Positions 37,709 through 49,995 of a DNA stretch of 64,000 nucleotides are shown piece by piece (the first letter of the stretch is position 1; each line of letters opens with the position of its first letter). Made by a program: the position numbers and the translations under genes. The notes under the pieces are model-generated. The model worked only from the letters and a program-made list of their open reading frames with translations, searched no databases and was not told where the DNA came from. This DNA is from Stichopus chloronotus (lineage: Eukaryota > Echinodermata > Holothuroidea > Aspidochirotida > Stichopodidae). The stretch spans positions 23,057,116 through 23,121,115 of the forward strand of contig CM037830.1 in NCBI GenBank assembly GCA_021234535.1. The letters run 5' to 3'.

Positions 37709-37967
37709 CTGTAATTTCCTCTGTCTGGCAGTTTCAGGTTCTCAACTCTCAACGAGTTGCTCTCTGCTGTTAACAAAGTATATCTGGCCCTGGCAGTGTT
37801 TGTTGAATTCACGATTGTCCTTCCGTCCAGCTCCCACCTGACAGTGGTGGAGTTTGTGACAGCTGATGAAGACACCTCCTGGAATGCATTACATGGCAAG
37901 ATGGCAGTTTCAAGGCGAAAGTGGGTAAGGCCCTCACATCTCCAGCAACAGAGAACAGCTAGCCAAA
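37709..37967 (-). CDS. Exon 2: signal-peptide core and first part of Ig-like domain
   Basis: The acceptor is CTTCGCAG|TTTGG and the donor TTACAG|GTGAGG; the exon starts in phase 1 and ends in phase 2. It encodes a hydrophobic stretch (VWLAVLCCW) and then an Ig-like domain. The B-strand cysteine is in ILPCNAF, the C-strand tryptophan in TTVRWELDG, and strands D-F run through SLRVENLKLPDRGNYR, which carries the D-x-G-x-Y signature. The frame has no ATG between an upstream TAA (38008-38010) and the hydrophobic core, so translation must begin in an upstream exon. Sequons occur at NST (twice). The exon ends one codon before the second Ig cysteine, which is supplied by the exon at 32973-33061. Extracellular location is inferred from the signal peptide. 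Confidence 0.82.
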
Positions 37968-40900
37968 CTGCGAAGGACACAGAATACCAGCAAATGAAAA
38001 CAGAGTATTACGCCAAATGATTACAAGCTTTCACATGCCAACGTTTTGGCCCTCAAGTTTAACCAAAACGGAGCTGTAAACTTATGCACGGTACAGTAAA
38101 TACATATTGTGCACAAAATATGCTAGGAAGTTTAAAGTATGTTGTTTTTCATGTTAAAAATGCATTTCACTTTGCTGATATGTGTGTTCTTGAAAGTCAG
38201 GTGGCAAAGGCAAGAAAAACCTGTGAAGTAGAACCTCAGCTTACAGCAAATAAGATGGAAAGTTTGAAATACGGTCACAGGTATGATATTTGTACAGGAC
38301 CACTCAATCACTGATTGAACAATACTTTGACTAATGAGAGACCTAAATGATGATATTATATGAACTCCACAAAACTGACTTATTTATTTATATATTTTTT
38401 TACAATATATATTTCTTCATTTCTACACCAATTGATCTAAAGGACATCAATGAGTAGCATGCACTGAAGGAAATCTGATCCATAGGTGGGGAAATGAGAT
38501 ACTGTAATCAAATGTTACAACATGACTCCACTTTGAGGATGTATACCACTCATGTTCACGATAATGCAATCACAGTCAAGCAATGTGTCAAGTTAATAAG
38601 TTTCATATATATGGATTGATTTAATCTGTTTGATTTTCTTCTGTATTCCCTCTAAGTTTAAATGGATACAGTGCTTTAAATACAGAGCATATGAACATTT
38701 CACATTTTAAACTTTTTGCTGATTCAGGTTCATGTGCAAACAAGTCATACTGTAACAAGCATATACCAATGTGACTGGGCAACAACTATTCTGAAAAATG
38801 CAATAACCATATGGCAGCAATCTGTTGTTTTTTTTTTATTATTTTCTGTATTCCCTTTATGACAAATGAACACTTTCTAACATACAACTTCATATTTCAT
38901 ATTTTTGCAATGATTTTTCCCCTTCTTTTGCAAAGATGATGTTGGAGCAAAATATATTTCCATAAGCTTCAGTTGTGGTTTTTACATGAAATGATTCCGA
39001 CAGGGAGGTGTGATTTAGGAGGTACATCTCATTCCTTAATTTGACCCTACCTAGTTGGCACAAAAGATCTGTTTTGTTCACGAATGAAGGATTCAATGGG
39101 CTTAAAAGGCAACTTGTATGAATGGACATGTCCTCTGCTATTTCGTCGATTGCATCGAACAATTTCGTCCACAGCTGTCACTTTGCTGGTCGCTATTCTT
39201 GAGAATTATTTTTCACCTTTTTGGAGCATTCTTGCATTCATCACAGTAGCCCAGTTTCAGGATGTGTAACTTACTTGGTGAACATAGGTATACCTACTGC
39301 AAATTGCGAAAGCTTGCCGGGAGTGATAAAAATTCTACAGCAGACTACAGTCTTGTGTCCATTTTGATGATTTGCATATACAGTTTGCCAAAAGCCCTTC
39401 ACCTTTCTTATATGCCAGTCTATCTTGATTCAGAACAGATAACTAGTAGCTTTGATTTATGAGCCTTAAGTCCTGTCTTGACTGTTGACAACAACCTTGG
39501 CATCAAAGCACATTATCAAGTTTTAGTGAGTAATCCTTTCCATAGGATATAAGCAGGTGTGAATTAAAGTTACTTGGAATACCAACAAGAAATTGGATTT
39601 ACAGTACCACACAAAAGTAACAGGGTGCTTTAAGCCGTACTCATCCCTCATGAATTGGAACTCTTATCACACCGGGAGGAAAATCGAACAGGATTAGCAT
39701 AAATTGAACTTGTGCAGTTGTAGCTACTTTTGAATTGCACCTCTCTGGTTACATCAACACCAATCAAATGCAATACTGGCAACTTATATGCAATTCACCT
39801 ACCATTACCAAACTTTACAACACTAACATATTGTACAAAGTATATATGGTGTGAAAGGCATGCACATGAACTGATGAACACAGTTCTAAGAATTCTATCA
39901 ACTGTGAATTAGATCACTAATTATGACAAATGCAATACAGTACTAGCTAACATTTTCAGAAATATGAAAACGAGCATACCTGTGTGCTATCTGTTGACAG
40001 TATACATTGTTTTTTGTCATAATATCTTGGTGTGAAACAATATCAAGCTGCATTGTCAACTCATATTACATCCACGGATACTTAACATAATACGGTCACT
40101 ATCAGCATTGAGCTCTGTTACATGGAGATCTATGTAATATCTTGTATGAAAGGGAATAAGCAGTCACCCCAACTTCAGCATCAGCTAAATCTTACAAAAT
40201 AATCATCTCCTCTTTCATGCATCTTTTGAATATGATGTTTCAAACTACTGTGTATTGATTGCATAAATTTTGCAATGTAATGACAAAAAATCATTGTCAT
40301 GTGATTCAAAAGAGCCATACGTGAATCAGGATAGACGTCTGTACTAATTACAAATTCGGGTGACCGAATTTTCCATTTTTATACTGGTCTACCGTAAAGG
40401 CTCTAATCCAAGCATGCAACATCAAAAGCGCAATCAAAAGAGACATTTAAGGGCAATTTACAAGAGAGACATAACACACACTACAGAACACACTACACTG
40501 CAGTATATCTTAGTTGTCCTAAGCATTTGCACTTTCCTCACACCAACATTTTGTGTAAATTAGGACAAGTGGTACTGTAGCCTACAGGCAACAGATTCAA
40601 TGCCAGTTTTGGGTCAACTGCAAATCCTCTAAATAAGCTGAGCCGCTCAAGAGAAGATTCTGATGAATACCCACTACATAGTAATGAACTATAGTTACAT
40701 AGCTGTGATGTGTATTGCACTTTATAGAAAGAAGACAACCTAATTATGTTAAGTACTACAGTAGGATAGGAAGTGACACATCCACACGTACAGTACTGTA
40801 CTGTAGGCCTACTATACATACTGTATGTAATGTGGTGCATAGTCACCACAGAATTTGAAATTTAAATGCTGTGCTTACATTAATACCGTATACGATAATG

Positions 40901-42261
40901 TCACATACTTTTGCAGTACACCAACTGGGCAGTTTTTAGATCTTAAGCTTGTCAAGCATAGACTGTAAAAATCGCATGTTTGGCATCAGAGATTGAATTT
41001 AGAGACTCGATTCTACCAGACTGAAATTCAATGGTCTTCCAATTGTCTGAGACGAGCAAAAAATTAAGCCAGACATTAAAATCCACTCTTCCTGGTTGTC
41101 CGAAGCAAGAATGAAGTTCCCCCTCTAAAAGCGGTAATGGTTTGTTTGCACTATAACCCCTCACTCACAAACAAATGAATAATAATTACCTATTTGGTAT
41201 GCTCTGAAACAAGGGGTGCATATTTACTGCAGAATGACAGACTACCATTCTGAATGACATAGAGGCAGTACATCATACTGTTGTAGTGCTTTCATCAATT
41301 GCTACTGTAAATAATGAAACCAGGTGATTTTTTTTTCTCATACCCGTCAAGTACACTGGTGCCTGACCAAAACGTTGGCTGTATGATTAACTGTGTCATT
41401 TCCACAGTACCGTACAGGGTGTATGCCACATTTGTGTGGAGGATCTTACAGTATTCATATTGTACTACATCCACCTACATCATCCACATCCTACTCCTAT
41501 ACTGTACCTACTCATGAATAGAGACAAAATTCTGCTTTGAGCTACAGTACTCGCTGTGTACCGAAGGCAAAATTTCAATTTGGTAATCTGAAACAGTGTG
41601 TTAACACAGCATTTCTGTCATTTTTCACTTCATCAAAAACCGGGCAGTATTTTTGGATCCGGGTAAGGAAATACTTCACCATGTGGGTACAGCACCTGGG
41701 TTACCCCAGTTACCTGTTAAAACACTGTTTTATGTACATACAATTTTATGAAAACAATGTTGCAGCAAAAATTGAGTCTCATGATTTTTGGTTCTCATCT
41801 TATTTTCTGTTCAGAGAGCCACAGTAAATTTCACGCAATCAAATAACTGAACTGTTTTACCACAGCATAAATCAAAATGAAAGCAAACACGGCCAGTGGC
41901 TCTTCTAACATAAACAGAGCACTCCAACTTTCTCAAAAGAAACGAAAGTAGATTCCATTGACTACAGAACCCCCATTTTGGTGTATTTAGAGTTTGTCTC
42001 ATTTAAGGTTGCTCAAGAGGATACTGCTCTTTGGAGAACCAGGATGAAACAAATCCTATGCCAATCAAATTAAATACAGTTTCCCTTGTTCTTCTGCATT
42101 CAACACTGCACAGCTATTTGTATGTGGGTGTGTATCAAAATTTCTTAAATGCGGGCATGCAATATTGTTTTCACTCCTTGGCCACAACTATGAATTGAGT
42201 TGCTGAGACCAGTTTGTTCCCTATCTACTGTATGAAATATCATGGTACAGTACATTATATT

Positions 42262-42965
42262 CAAGGCTGTCAACTCTCATGCATTAAACATGATAGTCAT
42301 GCATTTCAGTGCAATCTCACACTCGCTCTCAATGACCCATGAGTTTCTCACACAATGTCACACAACATGGTGTAAAAATTTTTCACTCATTACACAAACA
42401 ATGTGTCTGGTGTCAGTAATAGCCAGATATCAAGGTACCCGAGTTCGTTTTCTAACTGATCATAGCCTACATTCCCTACTTTCACACCTTTTCTGTCTTG
42501 ACCCATTAGTGACTCTGGACTACCCACTGTCACCCAGCGACCCACAACTCACCCTTTCAAGTCACACACACTGTATGAACCACCACAATAATGCCTGCAC
42601 AGTAATACAAGGGGGTGAGATCTGGTGTTTTGACAGACGGGGCTGTATATGCCACCTTGTAGGTTGTCACGAGAAACCGTCCCCTTCCTTACGTTATCAA
42701 AGTATTTGTGTGTCCAGTCGTTCAGAGTTATCTGATAGTATAATTCAGCCTCAGAAGGATGAGAAAATCATCCCAGATGGGCATTCTATGAGCAGACTTA
42801 AGCTTGGACACTCTATAGTGTTCATAGTTTCCATGGGGAGAAATAGCGACTACAACAGCTCTAGTATAGAAGATGTGTGCAACCCACATAGCTGTTCATG
42901 ACCCACCAGAAAACATCTGGTGACCCATAATTGGCTTGCAACCCATCATTTGAGAACACTCTGTC
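42262..42965. repeat. Probable degraded transposon-derived region
   Basis: The left part has alternating words (GGCTGTCAACTCTCATGCAT, TCATGCATTTCAGTGCAATC, TCTCACACAATGTCACACAA) that I recognise as typical of old DNA-transposon remnants in marine animals. The right part has the series GACCCACCAGAAAACATCTG, GTGACCCATAATTGGC, CAACCCATCATTTGAGAACA, also repeat-like. No intact ends are identified. The long open frame across it is therefore likely fortuitous. Confidence 0.4.
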
Positions 42966-43125
42966 CCCGTTTATTCTGTGAACTGTAATATGAGCTAGCT
43001 CACTCTGCATTTTATTATTTGATGTATATATCAAAGAGCAATTGTGAATATTTGGCTTATATACAGGTACGTCTTATAGGCCAAAATGTAGCTTGGGGTG
43101 ATAAGTGACTGTTTAATAATACAGT
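42965..43125 (+). repeat. Dispersed repeat R3, copy 1
   Basis: CCCCGTTTATTCTGTGAACT, GAGCTAGCTCACTCTGCAT and AAAATGTAGCTTGGGGTGAT occur in the same order as in the copy at 49017-49165. No coding content is seen. Confidence 0.65.
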
Positions 43126-45010
43126 TCTGTATAAACTACTGTACACAATCTAATTAATCTTTCCAACATACAGCTCCTGTACTGTAGAGTTCTTTTCCAA
43201 CCAAGCCTATACCTGGTACACTACTGTATACCTACATGTACTGTTTTCGTGGAGATGACTTGAACACCATTCTGATAAAACTCATGTAAAAAAAAACTCA
43301 TGTGTAAAGGACAGTGTTTCTTGTACTTAGTGGGTAAGAAGCTGACTCATACTTGGAGCTATTTATAGCAAGATGTGAGACTATTCTTCATTCAACTCAC
43401 TGTACAGTGAGGGACATTACAATGGCTCACAAAATACTATACAAACATGCCTGGTTAAATTATTCTCTCTACGCACTGTGCATGTACAGTACCCCAGGTG
43501 TTGACCTCTGTTTGAAGTTTAGGCCTCACACTGGATGACAGGAGTATTCACTGTACCTGTATGTACTGTACACAGTAATTCACCCACATGCAAATGAGCC
43601 TTTGCAATGAACACAGAGTTAACTTCAATTCTTTTAAAAGGTCAATTGCAAATTCTCTGTTCAAAGGTTTAGACAGTCAAAGGAACATCTTCATAGATGA
43701 AAATTTGGATAATACAGAACTTTGAAAAAAGAAAATATGGACCTTAAAAGCAAAGCCTACAACACAAAGGCAGAATATGCTGAGATTATTACACTTCAAG
43801 GGACACTGATGTTTTCAGTATGAAGGGCTATTGATACTGTAGCTCCTTTCTAGAACATGCCAAGTAGTTTTCTGGCAGAGACCTTTAAGGACTAATCTCT
43901 TTGATAAACATCTCTGTCAAACACACAGACCGTGAACGCCCTTGGAGGGTTACACTACGGTATAGCTGGTGAACTATAGAATATATCAATGCCCAAAGTA
44001 CAGACCCTTTAGAGGGACCTGAAGCACCCACACTGAAGTCTGCAGTTACTACGAAAAGTGTTGCATACTGTAGGCATATACTACATGGCTATATCAATTA
44101 TCTAGCGCTTCACTACCTGAGCCTACTGGAACAGCACCATTCAAAATCTGTCCACACTGATTTTGGTAATCTGAGACAAAAAGTGCAAATGCATTAAATT
44201 ATCAATTGAAACTCACAGAATTAGCAGCGACTTGTTGCAATGTCACCGTAAACGATTTCAATTTTCAAAACACCTGGTTAAATCTCACTCTCAGTATGCC
44301 CCAGTGAGTGATTGCACAAAACATGTGGTGAATGAAACAAAAATACTAATAATTCTAGGATGTACTGTTGACGCACAATGAATACGTGAATTATGGGATA
44401 ATGTTCAAAGCAAAATGTCTGGCCATGTTTTAAAAATCTGCTATGTGTGACATTTGGCAAAACAAACTGGTGTCTATGGGATGGTTAGGTAAGGTAAGGA
44501 AGTAATGTTATTGAGAAAAGTCGGCCAGCTGTGCCCATGAAAGGCTGAACAAACTTCTGGCATTTGGCCTTTGGCACCAAAGAACATTTTCACTCACCTC
44601 CTGAACACAATGTGATTAATATATGCTACAATAAACTTTTACAGCAAATTTATCTGTGTGCCCTGATCTTTGGGGAAATGTAACCCATAATACTACAGTA
44701 TCAGGATATCAATTGCAACAAACAACACTGACCCTTTCAGCGGCAATGTGTAAGTGAAACACACCTTGACCACAGGAAATTACACCACCTGGACACCATA
44801 GATACAGTGGATGGATCTACAAATTTGTTTTAAACTTTCCTATGGTGAACGAAAATTCTGATACAGCCAAATTTTAACGTAGGCAATCACTGTGATTCAG
44901 CATGTATGTTCTTTTCTTGAACATACCAGTACAAAACCCTGATGAGCTTGCACAGCTTACAAAAAAAGTGTCATAAATATGATCAAATGGACAAAACATT
45001 TGTCTATCAG

Positions 45011-45042
45011 TGTGTTTCTTTGTTTGTTTGCTTGTTTGTTTG
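45011..45042 (+). repeat. TTTG tetranucleotide run
   Basis: Repeated TTTG units with one CTTG variant, followed by TCCTTGCTGGAAGTAC. Confidence 0.8.
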
Positions 45043-48000
45043 TCCTTGCTGGAAGTACTTCAGATGAAGTTTATACATGAGTAAAGTGAAAGTTATGACA
45101 TGGATTCTCCGGCATACAGTAGGTCATATTATCAGTATTTCAAAAGGAACAATCCTATCATCAAGACAATTACGTCACACTTGTGTACAGCTGTGTATCT
45201 TTGCTTTCAACATTGACATGATTGTCATATAAGTATCACTCTCTTCCACTTTTTCTTCCCTTCACATACTTCACAAGTACAGATTGAATCATTGAAAAAC
45301 ATCTTAATTGTCCAAGAAAACTGAGGACAGGCAGTTACAGGGAGTATTGTATAATATATCAAAAAAAGTGAACACTGTTAAGACAAGCTGTTATATTTTC
45401 TGTAGGCAAATTTTTGCGTGTGCAGTACAACTGTATCAGCATTACGCATGGAGCAGTTCCCTTTAGCAACATGGCCTAGTCCCACCCCTCCCAGAAAAAA
45501 AAAGGAACAAAAAATACATTGAAATTAGCAATAGGGTCCGCTCGCCCAGGTCAGTCTCCAACAGTTACAGTACGTCCCACTTTCAGCTTCTAATGGTAAC
45601 CCAACAGTACATCACACATCCTCCTTTAACAAAACTTCTGGAATGTAAACTTGTGTAAATACAAGTTCAAAGAGGAAGCAATCATGATATGGTGGTGGAA
45701 TGACAATATTGATCAACGAAGAGAGAAAACAAAAAAGAGTTCAAGAAGATAATGTATTGTAATCAAAGAGGAAGGAAGTACAATGATCTGTTAGCAATGT
45801 TCAATGAATCACACGTCTCTAATTGTCGCAGGGATACAGTTATCATTTTGGTCCTGGGCAGCAAAAGAAGTTGGACACATTGGTAATGGACTGAGCAGAG
45901 GTCCTTCTCCTCTAACCTGACATTTTTTAGCTCCAATGTTGCAAAAATTAGGCTAAATGCTACATGAAATTCCATACAAATCACTGCCACATTCATTTTA
46001 CTATTAATAAATATACTTGGGCAAGACCTTACTGGTTTTGTGTCAATTTATCACCTGCAATTTAAGCAGGACAATCCTGACTCAGGACAGATTGCAACCC
46101 TAAACAGAGATGTCCTACACATGACTGGGTTCAATCCACTAACACCTCAATATATGACAGCATACATTACTTACAGCAGTATGCTTGCCAGATATTTAAC
46201 AAAAATTCCAAGTTGTCTTTGGGCAACCCACTTTCTATATATAAAAATTTGTTACCCTTAATATGTATTGGTTGCACAAACAAAACAAAAGCACATGCCA
46301 CGTTTTCATTCAATTACTGTAATTCACAATGGACTCCCCCCATGATTAATTTCAGACTGGCTGGTCTGTCGTTCTGACATAGTAAAAAACCTTTCCCATC
46401 CATGGAGCATACTGTACAGACCAAAGAGATAAATAATCGTTATTCTACTGTATTGTTAAGAAGGACAATTCTAACAATTACTACTTTCAAAGGAGAAACT
46501 TTGTGGCACAAAGTTACTCATCTATCAGAGACACCTCGTACTGTAGGAGTGGATTTTGGTAGTAAAGTTATGATTTTTCTCCTCTCAGACAATAGAACAT
46601 ACTGTTAAATTTCAGTCCTGGTATGCTGGACTATGTTCCACTTTGAGCCTGCAGAGGCATTACCACTGCAAAAGTCACAAATCAAACAAACAAACAAAAA
46701 ACAGAGAGAATTTCTCTATGGTTATAGTCATGTTGGCTAATTGAAGGGTCTGCACATGCACATGTATGAAGTGATGTATACAGTTGGACTATCATTTGTG
46801 CTGCAAGATGAAATAGCCCTAACCATAAAAACACAAAAACATGAGGAAAGGAGTTGCTCATGAAAATTTCAGAGGGGTCTATGTGTAGGTTGCAGGAAAG
46901 TTACTGGGGGGAGGTTTTTATAGTCTTTGAACACAGTCAGATTTTCTACTTGTTCCATATACACTAGGCCTAGTACTAGTAATACAGTTACAAAGCTTTT
47001 TCCTTGTCTCCCCTATCCATCTCCTACTTACCTTCTTAGTCTTACAATGCAAACTACTTGAATCTGATACTTGTTCCTCAAAAATATGCCATCAAATAAT
47101 AGTGTTATACCTGTAGCTGACTTTGCACATATGATTATGAGACAACTTTGACTGGACCTACAGCAAATAATTTATTCAGTATCTCATCGCAGTTATGAAC
47201 ACAAACAGAACGCATTGCTACTCAAATAAAAAAAATGTGTAACAGGTCTGTGTGCACAACCATTGCATTTTCACTAGTACTGGTAGTTTTCAAAGGACAT
47301 CAAAAATCCTCCAAACAGTCACACAAAATTTAAGCATAAATTTATTACCTGTCCCAGGTCCTCTTTTTCAAACCATTATTAATTTATAAAACTTGAGGAA
47401 AAATGCAACTTCTTACCAAAATCATATAAACGACCTCTCATCCTGTGATTGAATTTTTCGCATGTACACTGTTAGTTAATCATTAACTTTCCTCAAATGG
47501 TTCTATGACAAATTTCAACAGGCTATGAAATTGAAAGCACAAGGTTTCAAAAATGTTCCTCTGACTTCTGAGGCCGTAGGCTCTAACTTTTTTCAGACAC
47601 ACATGTTAGTGTAAGTGTAACATTTTGGAAAAGATGTTTAGGCGTAACTGTTAAAGAAAGCGCAAATCCCTAGTCACTAGTTCGAGTGAAAGTATCCAGT
47701 GGATTCCATGTTTAGGAAATTAAATGGACGTCGTGCCTTAGGATGGGTTAGGCCGCTAGCCCAGTCATGTTTATTATGGAACTCTCACTCAGTGCAAGGC
47801 AAGAAAACAATATTTTCCAACAGCATAAGATACTATGGGGAAGAACTAGTTATGCGACACTCCTAATTAGTGATTCACTCGCTCAACGCCTTTCTTCTGC
47901 GAAACAGGATCGAACAGGATTGAAAAAGTCCACTTTAATATGATCCGCAATAACTCTGTTGTCTCTCTGGATGTGATGCGGTATCACAACAATATGATAC

Positions 48001-48747
48001 GATCACAAGACAAAGCGACGTTAATTCCTTCCACCCGATCCATAATATTAACTGTCGGACGAATGATTTCGAGGAGAATCACACTTCAAAAATTTCGCGA
48101 CTTTGGCTTCTCGTTGAACGGTATTACTCATTGAGGTTCAAGCAGCTGGGGCCGGGATGTACAGTACGTACCATGCCATATATCACTCTACGTATGGAGT
48201 GCAGTCACAGATCATCCATCGTAAACACAACACCATACAATTACCAACTCAGCCCGATGGCTTGATTTGTTGAAGAAAAAAAATAACCCGGAAGTGGCCT
48301 TTACCTACATCCGCTGAAGGGCCATAGCCTACTTGGCTTGCTGTGAAAGAGCGAACTTTTGTTTACTATATATGAATCGAGAAAATAAATCTAAGACCGG
48401 ACACTGCGAACTGTAGCAGCCGCCTTACGGTGAAACGGAAGTCCGAGCGATCATTTTATCTGGATTACCTAAGTGAAACGAAACTAAAATAGAGAGAAAG
48501 AGTGGTGGCAGTGCATGCTGCACGTGCATAACATTTAAGTCATTCCACTACATTACGCATTAGTGGTAAAAATCGCGATCATGTGGCGAGTTCTTTATCA
48601 ACCGGTGGAAACCTCACATTGGTTTTCCACCTTCAGATACAGCTTCTGTCAACTACATTGTACACTCATACAGGCTATGTATCTTTAGTTAAACGGTAAA
48701 AGCCACCACCTCGTCAGAGAATCTGTGCGGACTAAAACTGTGACTGT

Positions 48748-48784
48748 GATCATCAATCACAGCCATTGATGATCGTTGATCATC
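48748..48784. other. Overlapping perfect hairpins (cruciform-prone)
   Basis: GATCATCAAT (48748-48757) and ATTGATGATC (48765-48774) are exact reverse complements with a 7-base loop. The right arm also pairs with the next bases, as GATGATC-GTT-GATCATC. The role is unknown. Confidence 0.7.
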
Positions 48785-49016
48785 TGCAAACCTTTATACA
48801 CACATCAAGAAACTTTTCTGGCTACGGGTAATTGGGACTGATAGAGTGAATCTTCAAGATCATTGCAGTCACGGTGTAGACTGAACTCTTGTTAATTAAA
48901 ATGTTTAAAGACAAAAACTCATCACCCCAGATAGTTTCAATTCTCCCAACCACCTACCTCTAGTCCCTCCCTCAGCCTGTCTTAAATTCCTCCACATGTG
49001 TAATCAAAACAATGGA

Positions 49017-49165
49017 TCCCTGTTTACTCTGTGAAATACGAGCTGCTCTGCATCTTTCGAATTTGCTGTCAATCTAAGAGTACTGTAACTATTAGAACCA
49101 GTTGAAAAATTTGCTTTCCAGGAGGTAAAAATATAGCTTAGGGTGATGCAATACAGCCTTTAAAC
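49017..49165 (+). repeat. Dispersed repeat R3, copy 2
   Basis: CCCTGTTTACTCTGTGAAAT, ACGAGCTGCTCTGCAT, TAAAAATATAGCTTAGGGTG and ATGCAATACAG align in order with 42965-43125. Confidence 0.65.
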
Positions 49166-49555
49166 TGATAGCAGCTCTGCCCACAGTATTTTCATTTCAT
49201 TCCTTATTTTCCCTTTACGTGCAAAATGCACACAATCATAACAAGATGTAGTCACTATATCGTGAATGTTTATAAAGGTTGACCTTACAGAGAAAACAAA
49301 GAAAGAAAACAATATCATCCATCCCCCCCCCCCTTCACCGCTCCCTCCTCTTTCCCATCCTACAACAAATTCGGAGAAAGAACTATCACTAAGACAAAAA
49401 AAGTTGAATTGATTTTCAAACAGATTCATAACCTTTTTTTCTTGGAAAGGTTACAGCAAAAAGTGACGGGGAGGCGCTGACAGGCATTTTCCAACAGAAG
49501 TTAGGTAGCCTACATCAAATAACGTTTCTTGCAACTGCCTTCCATTTCAATACCG

Positions 49556-49710
49556 AGAGCTGGCGTCCTGGAAGTCGTTTTAAAAGTGACGGTCAAAAAC
49601 ATGAGTCTGTCGATGGTCGGCTTTCCTAGGGGAGAGGTCCAAGGGGAGGGTGTTCTCTCTGTTTTGAGAATTTTTTCAATCATTGAAAGGTAACCTTAGA
49701 GGCAATCTGG
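49556..49710 (+). repeat. Dispersed repeat R4, plus copy
   Basis: It ends with GGTAACCTTAGAGGCAATCT (49689-49708). The reverse complement of 53265-53286 matches 21 of 22 bases here, and a looser match (GGGGAGAGG, an AAGGGGAGG-type block, TTTTGAGAATTTTTTC-like) continues to the left. Confidence 0.6.
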
Positions 49711-49940
49711 CGCAATACTACACTTAGATGATTAAATGTTTGTACGATACGTGACAGAGATGAGCTAGTTTGGACTGATAATTAAATGTTGCAAATAATA
49801 GCCACCAAAAAATATGAGCCGTGCAGGCTAGTGCAATATATTGTATCTTCTGAAGTCAATTTTCTTTAAAGTGAGGTTTTCCTTTTTTCTTTTCTTTTTT
49901 TTTTTCATTTGGGGTGTGCTTGTTCGCCCCTTTGTCTTAC

Positions 49941-49995
49941 CTTTGAGACGATCGACATAAGATTGTAAAGGCTGTTCAAAGCTGACGGAGGACAT
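49941..49995 (-). CDS. Tentative first coding exon: n-region of signal peptide
   Basis: An ATG at 49995 opens 18 codons (MSSVSFEQPLQSYVDRLK) followed by an excellent donor, AAAG|GTAAGAC, leaving phase 1. That is exactly the phase needed by the acceptor at 37967. Joined, the basic RLK precedes the hydrophobic VWLAVLCCW of the next exon, giving a plausible signal peptide. The frame stays open upstream to ATGs at 50112 and 50121, beyond which there is an in-frame TGA, so a longer N-terminus or a 5' UTR is possible. The start at 49995 was chosen because it gives a signal peptide of normal length. Its -3 base is C, a weak start context. The intron would be about 12 kb. The link rests only on phase and signal-peptide logic; another exon between the two could be the true one. 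Confidence 0.4.

Larger units (their letters stand above)
37968..49940. other. Probable ~12-kb intron 1, no other exon seen
   Basis: If the tentative first exon is right, this is intron 1; otherwise it is 5' flanking DNA. It holds an old repeat-derived region (42262-42965), a shared dispersed repeat (42965-43125 and 49017-49165), a TTTG run (about 45011-45042), a CpG-richer patch (about 47880-48620) and a hairpin cluster at 48748-48784. The 219-codon open frame at 42242-42901 is low-complexity, repeat-derived sequence with no recognisable domain and is not called as a gene. Confidence 0.5.
1417..49995 (-). other. Split gene: secreted or membrane Ig/FN3 protein, 5' part
   Basis: Nine minus-strand coding exons at 49941-49995 (tentative), 37709-37967, 32973-33061, 14482-14523, 13458-13566, 12767-12945, 4717-4886, 4028-4157 and 1417-1577 join with matching phases (1, 2, 1, 1, 2, 1, 0, 1, then 0 at the end). 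The total is 1,194 nt, or 398 codons, with no stop. Domain order is signal peptide, one Ig-like domain, linker, FN3, FN3 and half an FN3. Such ectodomains belong to cell adhesion molecules and receptors (established for the folds; the specific family is not determined). Several N-X-S/T sequons are visible, as expected for an extracellular protein. The gene continues past the left edge, so the transmembrane and cytoplasmic parts are not seen. Cassette exons inside the large introns cannot be excluded. Confidence 0.85.

Noticed and set aside
42242..42901. Longest open frame in the window (219 codons, plus strand)
   Set aside because: It lies over repeat-like sequence, shows no recognisable domain or splice context, and is rich in His/Ser/Cys from simple words. 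It is treated as fortuitous.
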